Positions 33,982 through 40,970 of a stretch of DNA of 45,084 nt are shown piece after piece; within the stretch, counting starts at the first letter, position 1, and every line of letters begins with the position of its first letter. The notes under the pieces are model-generated. The model saw nothing but the letters and a program-made list of their open reading frames with translations. It had not been told where the DNA came from and did not search any database. A program made the position numbers and the translations under genes. The DNA is from an uncultured Collinsella sp. (GTDB lineage Bacteria > Actinomycetota > Coriobacteriia > Coriobacteriales > Coriobacteriaceae), in NCBI GenBank assembly GCA_900767675.1, contig CAAFZX010000040.1, positions 1 through 45,084 of the forward strand, given 5' to 3'.

Positions 33982-34058
33982 TGGTGCGGCGTATAGGATT
34001 CGAACCTATGACGTTCTGATTCGTAGTCAGACCCTCTATCCAGCTGAGGTAACGCCGC
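33982..34058 (-). tRNA. tRNA-Arg(ACG), copy 3
   Basis: Identical to copies 1 and 2, with encoded CCA. A promoter-like TTGACT, 17 nt, TTTTAT lies just upstream (34071-34099). Confidence 0.97.
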
Positions 34059-34070
34059 AGCGCAAGACAT

Positions 34071-34099
34071 ATAAAACCACTTTAGTTCGTTAGAGTCAA
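34071..34099 (-). promoter_or_regulatory. Promoter of tRNA-Arg copy 3
   Basis: TTGACT, 17 nt, TTTTAT on the minus strand. The spacer is unlike those of copies 1 and 2, so this copy has a different upstream origin. Confidence 0.55.
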
Positions 34100-34138
34100 G
34101 CAAAATCTCAAACTTTTTTTCGCGCGGGCCGCAATTTG

Positions 34139-34516
34139 TCACGCTGCACCACAAGCATCAGCGCTTCTCGTGCGATCGATTGGCTTTTCGATCACATCGA
34201 ACCCGGCGCCAAGCTCCCCCAGAAGCGACCGCACCCGTTGGGCACAGTCGTAATCGGCAAACGAGATGCTCAGCATTCGGGCCACCTGATTAGAAGTTCC
34301 AACGCCATAGAAGTGCTCAAGGACGACAAGCGCCTCATGCGCCACAAACGTCTCGACCACATGCGGCGACTCCTCATAGCACCATTGCGTCAATGGTCCC
34401 TCACTCGTCTGCCGAACCACCAAGCCACCCATACCCGACGGCTCGCACGTTACCAGCAGGTGCTCCCCACCCTCATCGCTCTGGAACAAAACAACCCGCT
34501 CATCGAACAGCTCCAT
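34139..34516 (-). CDS. Small cytosolic protein of unknown function
   Basis: A 125-residue acidic protein with no membrane segment or recognised motif; it has a likely alpha/beta fold (LLVTCEPSGMGGLVVRQ, then RVRSLLGELGAGFDVIEKPI). The ATG at 34516 has AAGGGG five bases upstream, better than the GTG at 34519. A plus-strand frame overlaps the region but has no ribosome site. It lies between the tRNA-Arg cluster and the serS terminator. A real gene is likely, but the function is unknown. Confidence 0.7.
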   Translation of the reverse strand: MELFDERVVLFQSDEGGEHLLVTCEPSGMGGLVVRQTSEGPLTQWCYEESPHVVETFVAHEALVVLEHFYGVGTSNQVARMLSISFADYDCAQRVRSLLGELGAGFDVIEKPIDRTRSADACGAA

Positions 34517-34635
34517 CACATCCCCTTTCTCTTGCTCTTAGTTGGCAAAAGCATAGCAGGTAGATGCATGTATACAGAACATCCGTTCGTGTGTTTTCTA
34601 TCGAGCTGTCCGCACGGCATGGTATAGCCGTACAC

Positions 34636-34664
34636 AAAAAGGGCGCCCCTAAAAGGAGCGCCCT
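34636..34664 (-). terminator. Rho-independent terminator of serS
   Basis: On the minus strand AGGGCGCTCC-TTTTA-GGGGCGCCCT is followed by TTTT. Confidence 0.9.
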
Positions 34665-34687
34665 CGCAAATCGCCTATGCAGCTAGC

Positions 34688-35971
34688 TTACGCGACCGGC
34701 TCGATCTTCTCGAGGCCGCCCATGTAGGGACGCAGAACCTCGGGGATCGTGATGGTGCCGTCGGCGTTCTGGTAGTTCTCCAGAATGGCAGCCATGGTAC
34801 GGCCAGCCGGCAGACCGGAACCGTTAAGGGTGTGCAGGTAGCGCGAGCCCTTGAAGTTCTCGGGGTCGCGATACTTGATGTTGGCGCGACGGGCCTGGAA
34901 GTCGCCGCAATTGGAGCAGGAGCTGATCTCCTTGTAGGCGTTGTAGCTCGGCAGCCAGACCTCGACGTCGTAGGTCTGACGGGCAGAGAAGCCCAAGTCG
35001 CCGGTGCACAGGCTAATCACGCGATACGGAAGGCCAAGCTGCTGCAGCAGGTACTCGGCCTCGGCGGTCATGCTCTCGAGCTCCTCGTCGGACTCCTCCG
35101 GCTTAGCGAACTTGACCATCTCGACCTTGTCGAACTCGTGCTGACGGATGATGCCGCGGGTGTCGCGACCGGCGGAACCGGCCTCCTCGCGGAAGCAGGG
35201 GGTGAAGGCGGTGTAGCGGCGCGGCAGGGTGTCGGCGTCGAGGACCTCGCCGGCGTGCAGGTTGGTAAGCACGACCTCGGCGGTGGGGATCAGGAAGTTG
35301 TCGCCCGAGACGTGGTAGGCGTCGTCCTCGAACTTTGGCAGCTGACCCGTGCCAAACATGGTCTGACGCTTGACGACGATGGGCGGCCACCACTCCTTAA
35401 AACCACGGCTGGTGTGCGTATCGAGGAAGAAGTTGATAAGGGCGCGTTCCAGGCGGGCGCCAGCGCCACCGAGAACGGTAAAACGGCTGCCGGAGAGCTT
35501 GTTGCCGCGCTCGAAGTCAAGGATGTCGAGGTCGGTGCCCAGATCCCAGTGCGGCTTAAAGTCGAAGTCGAACTCGCGCGGGGTGCCCCAACGACGGCGC
35601 TCGATGTTCTCGTCCTCGTCCTTGCCGTACGGCGTGGCCTCGCAAGGAATGTTGGGCAGGTGAGCCATGAAGTCGTACTGCTCCTGCTCGAGGGCGGTGC
35701 GGCGCTCGGCCAGACCGTCAATCTTCTCGTTGACGGCGCGCACGGCCTCCTTGGCGGCCTCGGCCTCGTCCTTCTTGCCCTCCTTCATCAGGGCGCCGAT
35801 CTTCTTGGACTCGGCATTGCGCGTGGCTTGAAGTTCCTCGACCTCGGTGATGACGGCACGACGCTCGTCGTCGAGCTCAAAGAACTTCTCGCGATCCCAA
35901 GACGTCTGGCGGTTAGCCATGGCGACATCGATGGCATCGGGGTTCTCGCGAACAAACTTGATATCAAGCAT
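34688..35971 (-). CDS. serS: Seryl-tRNA synthetase
   Basis: Class II synthetase charging tRNA-Ser (and tRNA-Sec where present), homodimer. The 427 residues have the N-terminal antiparallel coiled-coil arm that reads the long variable arm (about 28-100). Motif 2 region TPCFREEAGSAGRDTRGIIR is followed by QHEFDKVE. The serine site includes SSCSNCGDFQARR, and motif 3 is SGLPAGRTMAAILENYQ. The ATG at 35971 has GGAGG five bases upstream; the frame extends to 35998 without another ribosome site. It is divergent from the small membrane protein gene; no T-box is seen. Confidence 0.96.
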   Translation of the reverse strand: MLDIKFVRENPDAIDVAMANRQTSWDREKFFELDDERRAVITEVEELQATRNAESKKIGALMKEGKKDEAEAAKEAVRAVNEKIDGLAERRTALEQEQYDFMAHLPNIPCEATPYGKDEDENIERRRWGTPREFDFDFKPHWDLGTDLDILDFERGNKLSGSRFTVLGGAGARLERALINFFLDTHTSRGFKEWWPPIVVKRQTMFGTGQLPKFEDDAYHVSGDNFLIPTAEVVLTNLHAGEVLDADTLPRRYTAFTPCFREEAGSAGRDTRGIIRQHEFDKVEMVKFAKPEESDEELESMTAEAEYLLQQLGLPYRVISLCTGDLGFSARQTYDVEVWLPSYNAYKEISSCSNCGDFQARRANIKYRDPENFKGSRYLHTLNGSGLPAGRTMAAILENYQNADGTITIPEVLRPYMGGLEKIEPVA

Positions 35972-36011
35972 TAGATCCTCCGGCGATATACATTCCATTT
36001 AGGTTGCAACC

Positions 36012-36038
36012 TTGTACATGTATGGGCAAGTATATACT
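36012..36038 (+). promoter_or_regulatory. Candidate promoter of the small membrane protein
   Basis: TATACT (36033-36038), with TTGTAC 15 nt upstream (36012-36017). The spacing is short, so confidence is low. The region also holds palindromes GGTTGCAACC and AAGTATATACTT. Confidence 0.3.
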
Positions 36039-36082
36039 TATGAGCGTTTACGACCCAACTCAACTACGCAAGAAGGCACCCA

Positions 36083-36256
36083 ATGGACGCAGTTTTTTCC
36101 TTTTTGTTTGGCACCCGCACCGGTTTTGCCATCCTTTTCGCCGGCGGCATCCTGCTGTTTGCGATTATTGCCTTTGTAATGGAGAAGCGCACCCATAAGA
36201 TGTATGTCGACCGCGGCCCCAAGTCCGAGGACGAAGAAGACAGCTTCTGGGACTAA
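36083..36256 (+). CDS. Small single-pass membrane protein, 57 residues
   Basis: The frame encodes a short N-terminus, one hydrophobic helix (about 14-32: GFAILFAGGILLFAIIAFV), then a basic stretch (MEKRTHKMYVDR) and an acidic end (SEDEEDSFWD). The positive charges after the helix predict a cytosolic C-terminus. AAGAAGG lies six bases before the ATG, a strong ribosome site, and a terminator-like hairpin follows. No family is recognised. It is easily missed by length cut-offs. Confidence 0.7.
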   Translation: MDAVFSFLFGTRTGFAILFAGGILLFAIIAFVMEKRTHKMYVDRGPKSEDEEDSFWD

Positions 36257-36260
36257 CCTG

Positions 36261-36408
36261 CCAAAAAGGGACAGGTTTATTTTGGCCGGTTTTATCTGGG
36301 CAAACGCAAGTGCCCCGCAACTGGAATTGAGCCAGTTGCGGGGCACTTTTCGCTAAAAGGACAAAACCGCAGGAAAAACCTGCCAACATAAACCTGTCCC
36401 TTTTTTGG
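36261..36408. repeat. Nested inverted repeat with strong inner terminator
   Basis: Outer arms of 20 nt (36261-36280 and 36388-36408, one extra T) enclose GGTTTT/AAAACC arms. A perfect 17-bp inner hairpin (36308-36324 with 36332-36348) is followed on the plus strand by TTTTC. The inner part can end transcripts of the 57-residue gene. The outer part abuts the proC stop codon and would also end proC transcripts on the minus strand. Confidence 0.75.
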
Positions 36409-36414
36409 TCGGTT

Positions 36415-37185
36415 TTACTGGAGGGTTGCGTCGATTGCCTTGACTAGGGCGCTGCGCATGCCGGCGTCCTCGAGCGCAACGACGCCCTTGATGGTGGCAC
36501 CACCGGGCGAGCATACGGCATCCTTCATCGCCGCAGGATGCTGGCCAGTTGCAAGCTGCAGCTTTGCCGTACCCAGCACCATCTGGCTCACAATGCGATA
36601 AGCATCCGCACGCGGGATACCGTGCTTGACCGCCGCATCGCCCAGGGCCTCGATTGCCATGGCGACAAACGCCGGAGCGCAACCACCCACCGTGCCGCCC
36701 ACAAACAACAGGCTTGTGTCGAGCTCGACGACAGCGCCAAGCTTACCGAGCAGGTCGAGCACCACAGCACGCTGCTCGTCGTTAAGCGTCGAAGCCTTCT
36801 CGCAGGCGATGACGCCCTCGCCCACCGAAACCGGCGTGTTGGGCACCGTCGAGATATGCGCGACGCCCGGCAGGACCTGCTCCCACTTGGCACTGTCCCA
36901 GGTCCAGGCAACCGACAGAACGACCTTTTTGGCAAGAGCATCCTTGAGCGGGGCGAATACCTTCTCGATCATGTACGGTTTGACCGCAGCGACCACGATA
37001 TCGGATGCGGCGACAACCTCGGCGGCATCGTGGCAGGCGACCATGCCGCGCGCCTCGCAGCGCTCAACCAGTGCGTCGTAGCGACCCGCGCAGGCGCACA
37101 TGTCGCTCGCAGCTACACCGGCAGCGATCCAGCCATCGGCCATAGCGCTCGCCATATTGCCAAAACCGACAAATCCAATCTTCAT
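36415..37185 (-). CDS. proC: Pyrroline-5-carboxylate reductase
   Basis: Last step of proline synthesis, NAD(P)H-dependent. The 256 residues begin with the dinucleotide-binding MKIGFVGFGNMASAM, then AAVKPYMIEKVF, and end with the helical dimerisation domain with CSPGGATIKGV, the proline-site signature. The ATG at 37185 matches the family N-terminus and has AAAGGA upstream; upstream extension to 37209 is not needed. It lies 73 nt behind rlmH and is probably cotranscribed with rlmH and the SPFH gene. LVERCEARG and the unusual SVAWTWDSAKWE stretch are somewhat divergent. Confidence 0.93.
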   Translation of the reverse strand: MKIGFVGFGNMASAMADGWIAAGVAASDMCACAGRYDALVERCEARGMVACHDAAEVVAASDIVVAAVKPYMIEKVFAPLKDALAKKVVLSVAWTWDSAKWEQVLPGVAHISTVPNTPVSVGEGVIACEKASTLNDEQRAVVLDLLGKLGAVVELDTSLLFVGGTVGGCAPAFVAMAIEALGDAAVKHGIPRADAYRIVSQMVLGTAKLQLATGQHPAAMKDAVCSPGGATIKGVVALEDAGMRSALVKAIDATLQ

Positions 37186-37258
37186 ATCGCATAGTCCTTT
37201 CAGACACATTCCTCAAAACGAAAGGTATTGTCCCACGCCATTGTTTCGTATTGCCGAC

Positions 37259-37729
37259 CTATTTGTGATACGGCTCGCCACGACTGATCTTGCAGGCACG
37301 GTAAATCTGCTCCAGCAGCACCACACGCGCCAGGTTATGCGGCAAGGTAATGCGTCCAAAGCTGAGCATCTCGTCGGCTCGTGCGCGCACGTCATCACTC
37401 ACGCCGTCCGAACCGCCGATTACAAAGGCAATGTCGCTGCTGCCTCGCAGCATAAGATCGTCGAGCCTCGCCGAAAACTCCTCGCTCGAGCGCTCCTTGC
37501 CCTCGATAGCCAGCAGGATCACATGCGCTCGAGATGGCAAGGCGGCAAGAATCGCCGCCCCCTCCTTGTCGCGCGCGGCATCCACGCCGCCCGCCTTAGC
37601 CGGGTCGATATCGGCCACCTCGCGGATATCCACCTTGGCATAGGCACCTAGGCGCTTGGTGTACTCAGCGCACGCGTCCTTCCAAAAGCGCTCCTTGAGC
37701 TTACCGACGCAAACGACGGTGTATTTCAC
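37259..37729 (-). CDS. rlmH: 23S rRNA pseudouridine-1915 N3-methyltransferase RlmH
   Basis: SPOUT methyltransferase that modifies helix 69 of 23S rRNA in assembled ribosomes. The 156 residues show the AdoMet-binding VIGGSDGV and the knot C-terminus PHNLARVVLLEQIYRACKI ending in PYHK, nearly invariant in the family. The GTG start has AAGGAG nine bases upstream, overlapping the SPFH gene's stop region. Confidence 0.96.
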   Translation of the reverse strand: MKYTVVCVGKLKERFWKDACAEYTKRLGAYAKVDIREVADIDPAKAGGVDAARDKEGAAILAALPSRAHVILLAIEGKERSSEEFSARLDDLMLRGSSDIAFVIGGSDGVSDDVRARADEMLSFGRITLPHNLARVVLLEQIYRACKISRGEPYHK

Positions 37730-37735
37730 GCGCGT

Positions 37736-38674
37736 CTACTCCTTCGAATCGTTTTGAACTTTGCCGGCGGCCAGCATCTGCTCGAACATCGAGGCCGACT
37801 GCGAAAAGTCGCTCGGCAGCACGACCGTCGAGGTTTTACCCGTGCGAGCGAACTCCGTCATCATCTCGGACCACTGCGTAAACATGAACAGTTGGTTGGC
37901 CTCGTCATTGCCGACACCCGTCTCCTGGATGATCTCGAGCGAATCTTTGATACCCAGCGCGATGGCCTTGCGCTGGTTGGCGATGCCCTCGCCCGCCTTT
38001 TCCATAGCCTCGGCCTCGGCGGTCGCCTCGGTGACGCGCTTGATGCGGTCGGCCTCGGCGAGCTCCTGCGCGGCAGCGCGCTTGCGCTGGGCAGCGTTGA
38101 TGTCGTTCATGGAGTTCTCAACCTCGGTCGGCAGTGCGATTTTGGTGATGAGCGTCGACACGAGGGTGAAGCCGTAGGCGGCCATCTGCTCGGAAACGGT
38201 AGCGTTGACATCCTTGGCGATGTCATCCTTCTTGGCAAAGACCTCATCGAGTGTGTAGACGGGGATGGAGGAGCGCAGGGCGTCGGTGATGAAGTCGCGC
38301 ATCTGGTCGACGGGCTCCTGCAGCATATAGTAGCTCTTGTAGATGCCCGAATCTGCCGGGCCGGCGCCCATGTCATAGCTCACGTGGTACTGAGCGGAGA
38401 CCTCAAGGCCAATGGTCACGTTGTCCTGGGTCTTAACGTCGATGCCAAAACCATTTTTCATGGTGCGCAGACTCACCGTGGCGGCCTTGCGGTCAATCAC
38501 GGGCACCTTCACGTGGAAGCCCGCGTTGACGATACGATTGAACTTACCCAAGCGCTCGATGATCACAGCGTGCTGCTGCTCAACGACGTAGCAGGCGTTG
38601 GGAAGCAACAGCAGCAGGATGATGATGGGAATCAAAAGGCTCGTAAGGGCAGCGATGATACCGGAAAACAGCAT
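37736..38674 (-). CDS. SPFH/Band-7 domain membrane protein
   Basis: Stomatin/prohibitin-like protein. One N-terminal helix (about 5-25) is followed by the SPFH domain (VVEQQHAVIIERLGKFNRIV through ~180), then a long Ala/Glu-rich coiled coil (about 190-235, RKRAAAQELAEADRIKR) and an Ala/Gly-rich end. These proteins form membrane rings or microdomains and often assist membrane proteases. The ATG at 38674 has AGAGGAGA upstream. No NfeD partner is adjacent. It leads the run SPFH-rlmH-proC. Confidence 0.9.
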   Translation of the reverse strand: MLFSGIIAALTSLLIPIIILLLLLPNACYVVEQQHAVIIERLGKFNRIVNAGFHVKVPVIDRKAATVSLRTMKNGFGIDVKTQDNVTIGLEVSAQYHVSYDMGAGPADSGIYKSYYMLQEPVDQMRDFITDALRSSIPVYTLDEVFAKKDDIAKDVNATVSEQMAAYGFTLVSTLITKIALPTEVENSMNDINAAQRKRAAAQELAEADRIKRVTEATAEAEAMEKAGEGIANQRKAIALGIKDSLEIIQETGVGNDEANQLFMFTQWSEMMTEFARTGKTSTVVLPSDFSQSASMFEQMLAAGKVQNDSKE

Positions 38675-38731
38675 GGTCTCTCCTCTGATAGGCACACGTT
38701 GCCATTAGGATACCCGTCCAAGGAGATCGTG

Positions 38732-38920
38732 CATAACAAAAAAGCCCCCATTGCTGGGAGCTCTTTCAATCAATGGTGCGGGCGAAAGGACGTCCGCGTA
38801 TCCGCTTCGCGGATCCGCACCGGCTTCGCCCGCCTGCCGGCGGACTCGCCAGCTCGCTAAAAACGCTCCGCGTTTTCTTGACGCTCGCTCCTTCACAGGT
38901 TCAAGTCCCTGCGATGGGCC
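38732..38920. repeat. tRNA-associated mosaic repeat, Leu unit C
   Basis: A terminator-like hairpin and an 18-nt copy of the tRNA-Leu 3' end (38774-38791) are followed by a ~100-nt core with the 34-nt block shared with units A and B. An inverted T-arm (GGTTCAAGTCC, 38898-38908) comes next, with CTGCGATGGGCCCA after it. The block from 38732 is repeated from 38921 with the real tRNA-Leu, 189 nt later. The T-loop here is not palindromic, so the inversion is certain. Confidence 0.8.
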
Positions 38921-38924
38921 CATA

Positions 38925-38953
38925 ACAAAAAAGCTCCCATTGCTGGGAGCTCT
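38925..38953 (-). terminator. Terminator of tRNA-Leu
   Basis: On the minus strand GAGCTCCCAGCAATGGGAGC forms a stem followed by TTTTTTG. Confidence 0.85.
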
Positions 38954-38962
38954 TTCATTTAA

Positions 38963-39049
38963 TGGTGCGGGCGAAAGGACTTGAACCTTCATGGGGTTGC
39001 CCCCATACGGACCTGAACCGTACGCGTCTGCCAATTCCGCCACGCCCGC
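38963..39049 (-). tRNA. tRNA-Leu(CAG)
   Basis: An 87-nt gene on the minus strand: acceptor GCGGGCG/CGCCCGC, anticodon CAG in TTCAGGT, long variable arm (TGGGGGCAACCCCA), T-arm AGGTTCAAGTCCT, encoded CCA. It reads CUG. Confidence 0.95.
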
Positions 39050-39060
39050 GTGCAGGAATT

Positions 39061-39089
39061 AGAATAACGGAGCGCCACCGCGAACGCAA
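39061..39089 (-). promoter_or_regulatory. Promoter of tRNA-Leu
   Basis: TTGCGT, 17 nt, TATTCT on the minus strand, 12 nt before the mature 5' end. It lies directly against the tatD stop codon. Confidence 0.65.
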
Positions 39090-39092
39090 GAA

Positions 39093-40010
39093 CTATTTTT
39101 GAAAAAGTTTGCAAGCGTTTTCCCAAGCGGCCTGCGCGATGGCCCCAGCATCCTCGCCGGTACGATCGACACGGTCGTTGATCAGTGCGTTTGCCGTGAT
39201 GGAGATCATTGCCGGCTCGCACTCAAGACCCCGAATGGGCTCCGGCGCCATATACGGGCAATCCGTCTCGAATAAAATGCGATCGAGCGGGGTCGCCGCA
39301 AATGCCTTACGCACGTCGTCGTTGCGCTTAAAGGTGGCCGCGCCGCCATAGGCGATGTAGCAGCCCAGACCCACGAAGCGCTCCATCGTGGCGCGATCCT
39401 CACCAAAGCAGTGCAGCACGCAGCCGGCCTGAGGCACACCCACCTCGCGCAGCACGTTGAACGCATCCACATGCGAGGTGCGATCCCCATCCGTGTCCTC
39501 GTGGCGCAGATGCAGCTCCACCGGCACATTGCGGCGCACGGCAACTTCGAGCTGGCGCGCCATGCAGTCAATCTGCACGCTGTGGGGCGCCGGCGCGATG
39601 TCGTCGTCGTAATCCATGTGGTAGTCCAGACCAATCTCGCCGATACCGGCGCACAAAGGGTCATCGAGCGCGGCAACGACCTGTGCGTGAACGTCGTCGG
39701 TATAGTCCGGCGCGCCATACGGATGCACGCCGGCAAGATACTTGATCTGCGGGATATCCTGCATCGGCAGAATCTCGCGCGTCAGCCAGTCGCTATAGTC
39801 CGTCACGCTGCGCTTATCGGCAATGGGATCGAAGACCGTCACCAACAGGTCGATGCCCGCGGCTTTGGCGCGCACGAGTGTCTCGGGCACATCCTTGCCC
39901 CAGAACGAAAGCAGATGCGCATGTGTGTCGGCAAGCGGCGCCAAGGGCACGGGACAAGCAACCGTCTTCTTTTTCTTGGTAAACGTCACGCGTTCGGCAT
40001 TAAGCGTCAT
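39093..40010 (-). CDS. tatD: TatD-family metal-dependent hydrolase (DNase)
   Basis: TIM-barrel metallohydrolase. Members act as 3'-5' exonucleases or D-tyrosyl-tRNA-type quality enzymes. The 305 residues carry DTHAHL (28-33), HPYG, GEIGLDYH, ELHLRHE, LHCFGED and FETDCPYMAPEP, together giving the His/Glu/Asp metal ligands. The ATG at 40010 overlaps the end of rsmA by 11 nt and has GGGAG seven bases upstream. The ~37 in-frame upstream codons overlap rsmA and are not the start. tatD beside rsmA and metG is a common arrangement. Confidence 0.92.
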   Translation of the reverse strand: MTLNAERVTFTKKKKTVACPVPLAPLADTHAHLLSFWGKDVPETLVRAKAAGIDLLVTVFDPIADKRSVTDYSDWLTREILPMQDIPQIKYLAGVHPYGAPDYTDDVHAQVVAALDDPLCAGIGEIGLDYHMDYDDDIAPAPHSVQIDCMARQLEVAVRRNVPVELHLRHEDTDGDRTSHVDAFNVLREVGVPQAGCVLHCFGEDRATMERFVGLGCYIAYGGAATFKRNDDVRKAFAATPLDRILFETDCPYMAPEPIRGLECEPAMISITANALINDRVDRTGEDAGAIAQAAWENACKLFQK

Positions 40011-40860
40011 GGGAAAGCTCCCGAGCCAGGCACACAAAGGCGGCGACGTCGAGCGTCTCGGCGCGCGTGGTGGGTGCGATACCGCAAGCCTCAAAGGCGG
40101 CATCGAGCACGTCCTTGGCAAAGCCGTTGGCGCTCATGGAATTGCGGATGGTCTTGCGACGCTGAGCAAATGCAGCGTCAATCACACGGGCCACAAATTC
40201 GCGATCGAGTCCTTCGGGCACCACACCGTCAACACGGTCGATACGCACGACGGCCGAGTCCACGTGTGGCGCCGGCATAAAGCAACGCGGCGGCACCTCA
40301 AAGCGACCCGTCACCTGCGCATACAGGCCAAGCTTTGCCGTATAGCCGCCATAGGTCTTGTTGCCCGGCACTGCGGCAATGCGATCGGCAACCTCCTTTT
40401 GCACCATGACGACGGCGCGCTTGAGCGCCGGCATCGTCTGGAAAAATTGCAAAATGATCGTCGCCGCCACGTTATAGGGCAAGTTCGCGACAAATACCGT
40501 CGGCTCACCGCCCGCAGCCTGCTCAATCTGCTCCGGCGTCACCCTGAGCGCATCGTCCATGATAAAGCGGAAGTTGGCATAGTCGGCGGCGTGGGCATCG
40601 AGCACCGGCTCAAGCTCGGGATCGGCCTCAATGGACGTAACGCACGCCGCTTCCTGCAGCAACGCAAGTGTCAACGTACCGCAACCCGGACCCACCTCGA
40701 GTACGCGCTCGTCACCTGCAAGCTCGGCAAGCTCGCAGATACGTTCGATCACATGATTGTCGATCAGGAAGTTTTGGCCCAGGCGATGCTTGGTCGCAAG
40801 GCCAAACTCCTCTAGCAGCTCCCTAGTTGCCGTGGGGTTTGCCAAAGGCGAAGTTGTCAT
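40000..40860 (-). CDS. rsmA: 16S rRNA adenine dimethyltransferase RsmA (KsgA)
   Basis: Dimethylates two adjacent adenines near the 3' end of 16S rRNA. The 286 residues show RLGQNFLID, AdoMet motif I VLEVGPGCGTLT, an acidic SIEADPEL, the catalytic NLPYNVAA, and the C-terminal FAQRRKTIRNS. The ATG has AAGGAGG five bases upstream. tatD overlaps its end, so the two are cotranslated. A terminator separates it from metG. Confidence 0.96.
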   Translation of the reverse strand: MTTSPLANPTATRELLEEFGLATKHRLGQNFLIDNHVIERICELAELAGDERVLEVGPGCGTLTLALLQEAACVTSIEADPELEPVLDAHAADYANFRFIMDDALRVTPEQIEQAAGGEPTVFVANLPYNVAATIILQFFQTMPALKRAVVMVQKEVADRIAAVPGNKTYGGYTAKLGLYAQVTGRFEVPPRCFMPAPHVDSAVVRIDRVDGVVPEGLDREFVARVIDAAFAQRRKTIRNSMSANGFAKDVLDAAFEACGIAPTTRAETLDVAAFVCLARELSHDA

Positions 40861-40891
40861 GGTTGCCTCCTTAACATGGTGGCTGCATCGT

Positions 40892-40930
40892 AAAGTAAAA
40901 GGGCATGGACCGTTGCGGCCATGCCCTTAC
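40892..40930 (-). terminator. Rho-independent terminator of metG
   Basis: On the minus strand AAGGGCATGG pairs with CCATGCCCTT and is followed by TTACTTT; it lies between metG and rsmA. Confidence 0.8.
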
Positions 40931-40970
40931 CGTTACACAGCAAATTGCCGATATGGCACTCGCGCGGTCT

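Noticed and set aside
34136..34627. 163-codon plus-strand frame over the small unknown gene
   Set aside because: No ribosome site. The minus-strand frame has AAGGGG at proper spacing and more plausible composition.
38705..39043. 112-codon minus-strand frame across the Leu repeat unit and tRNA
   Set aside because: It reads through a tRNA gene and repeats; similar frames at 33231-33524 and 33873-34154 arise from the same repeat sequence.
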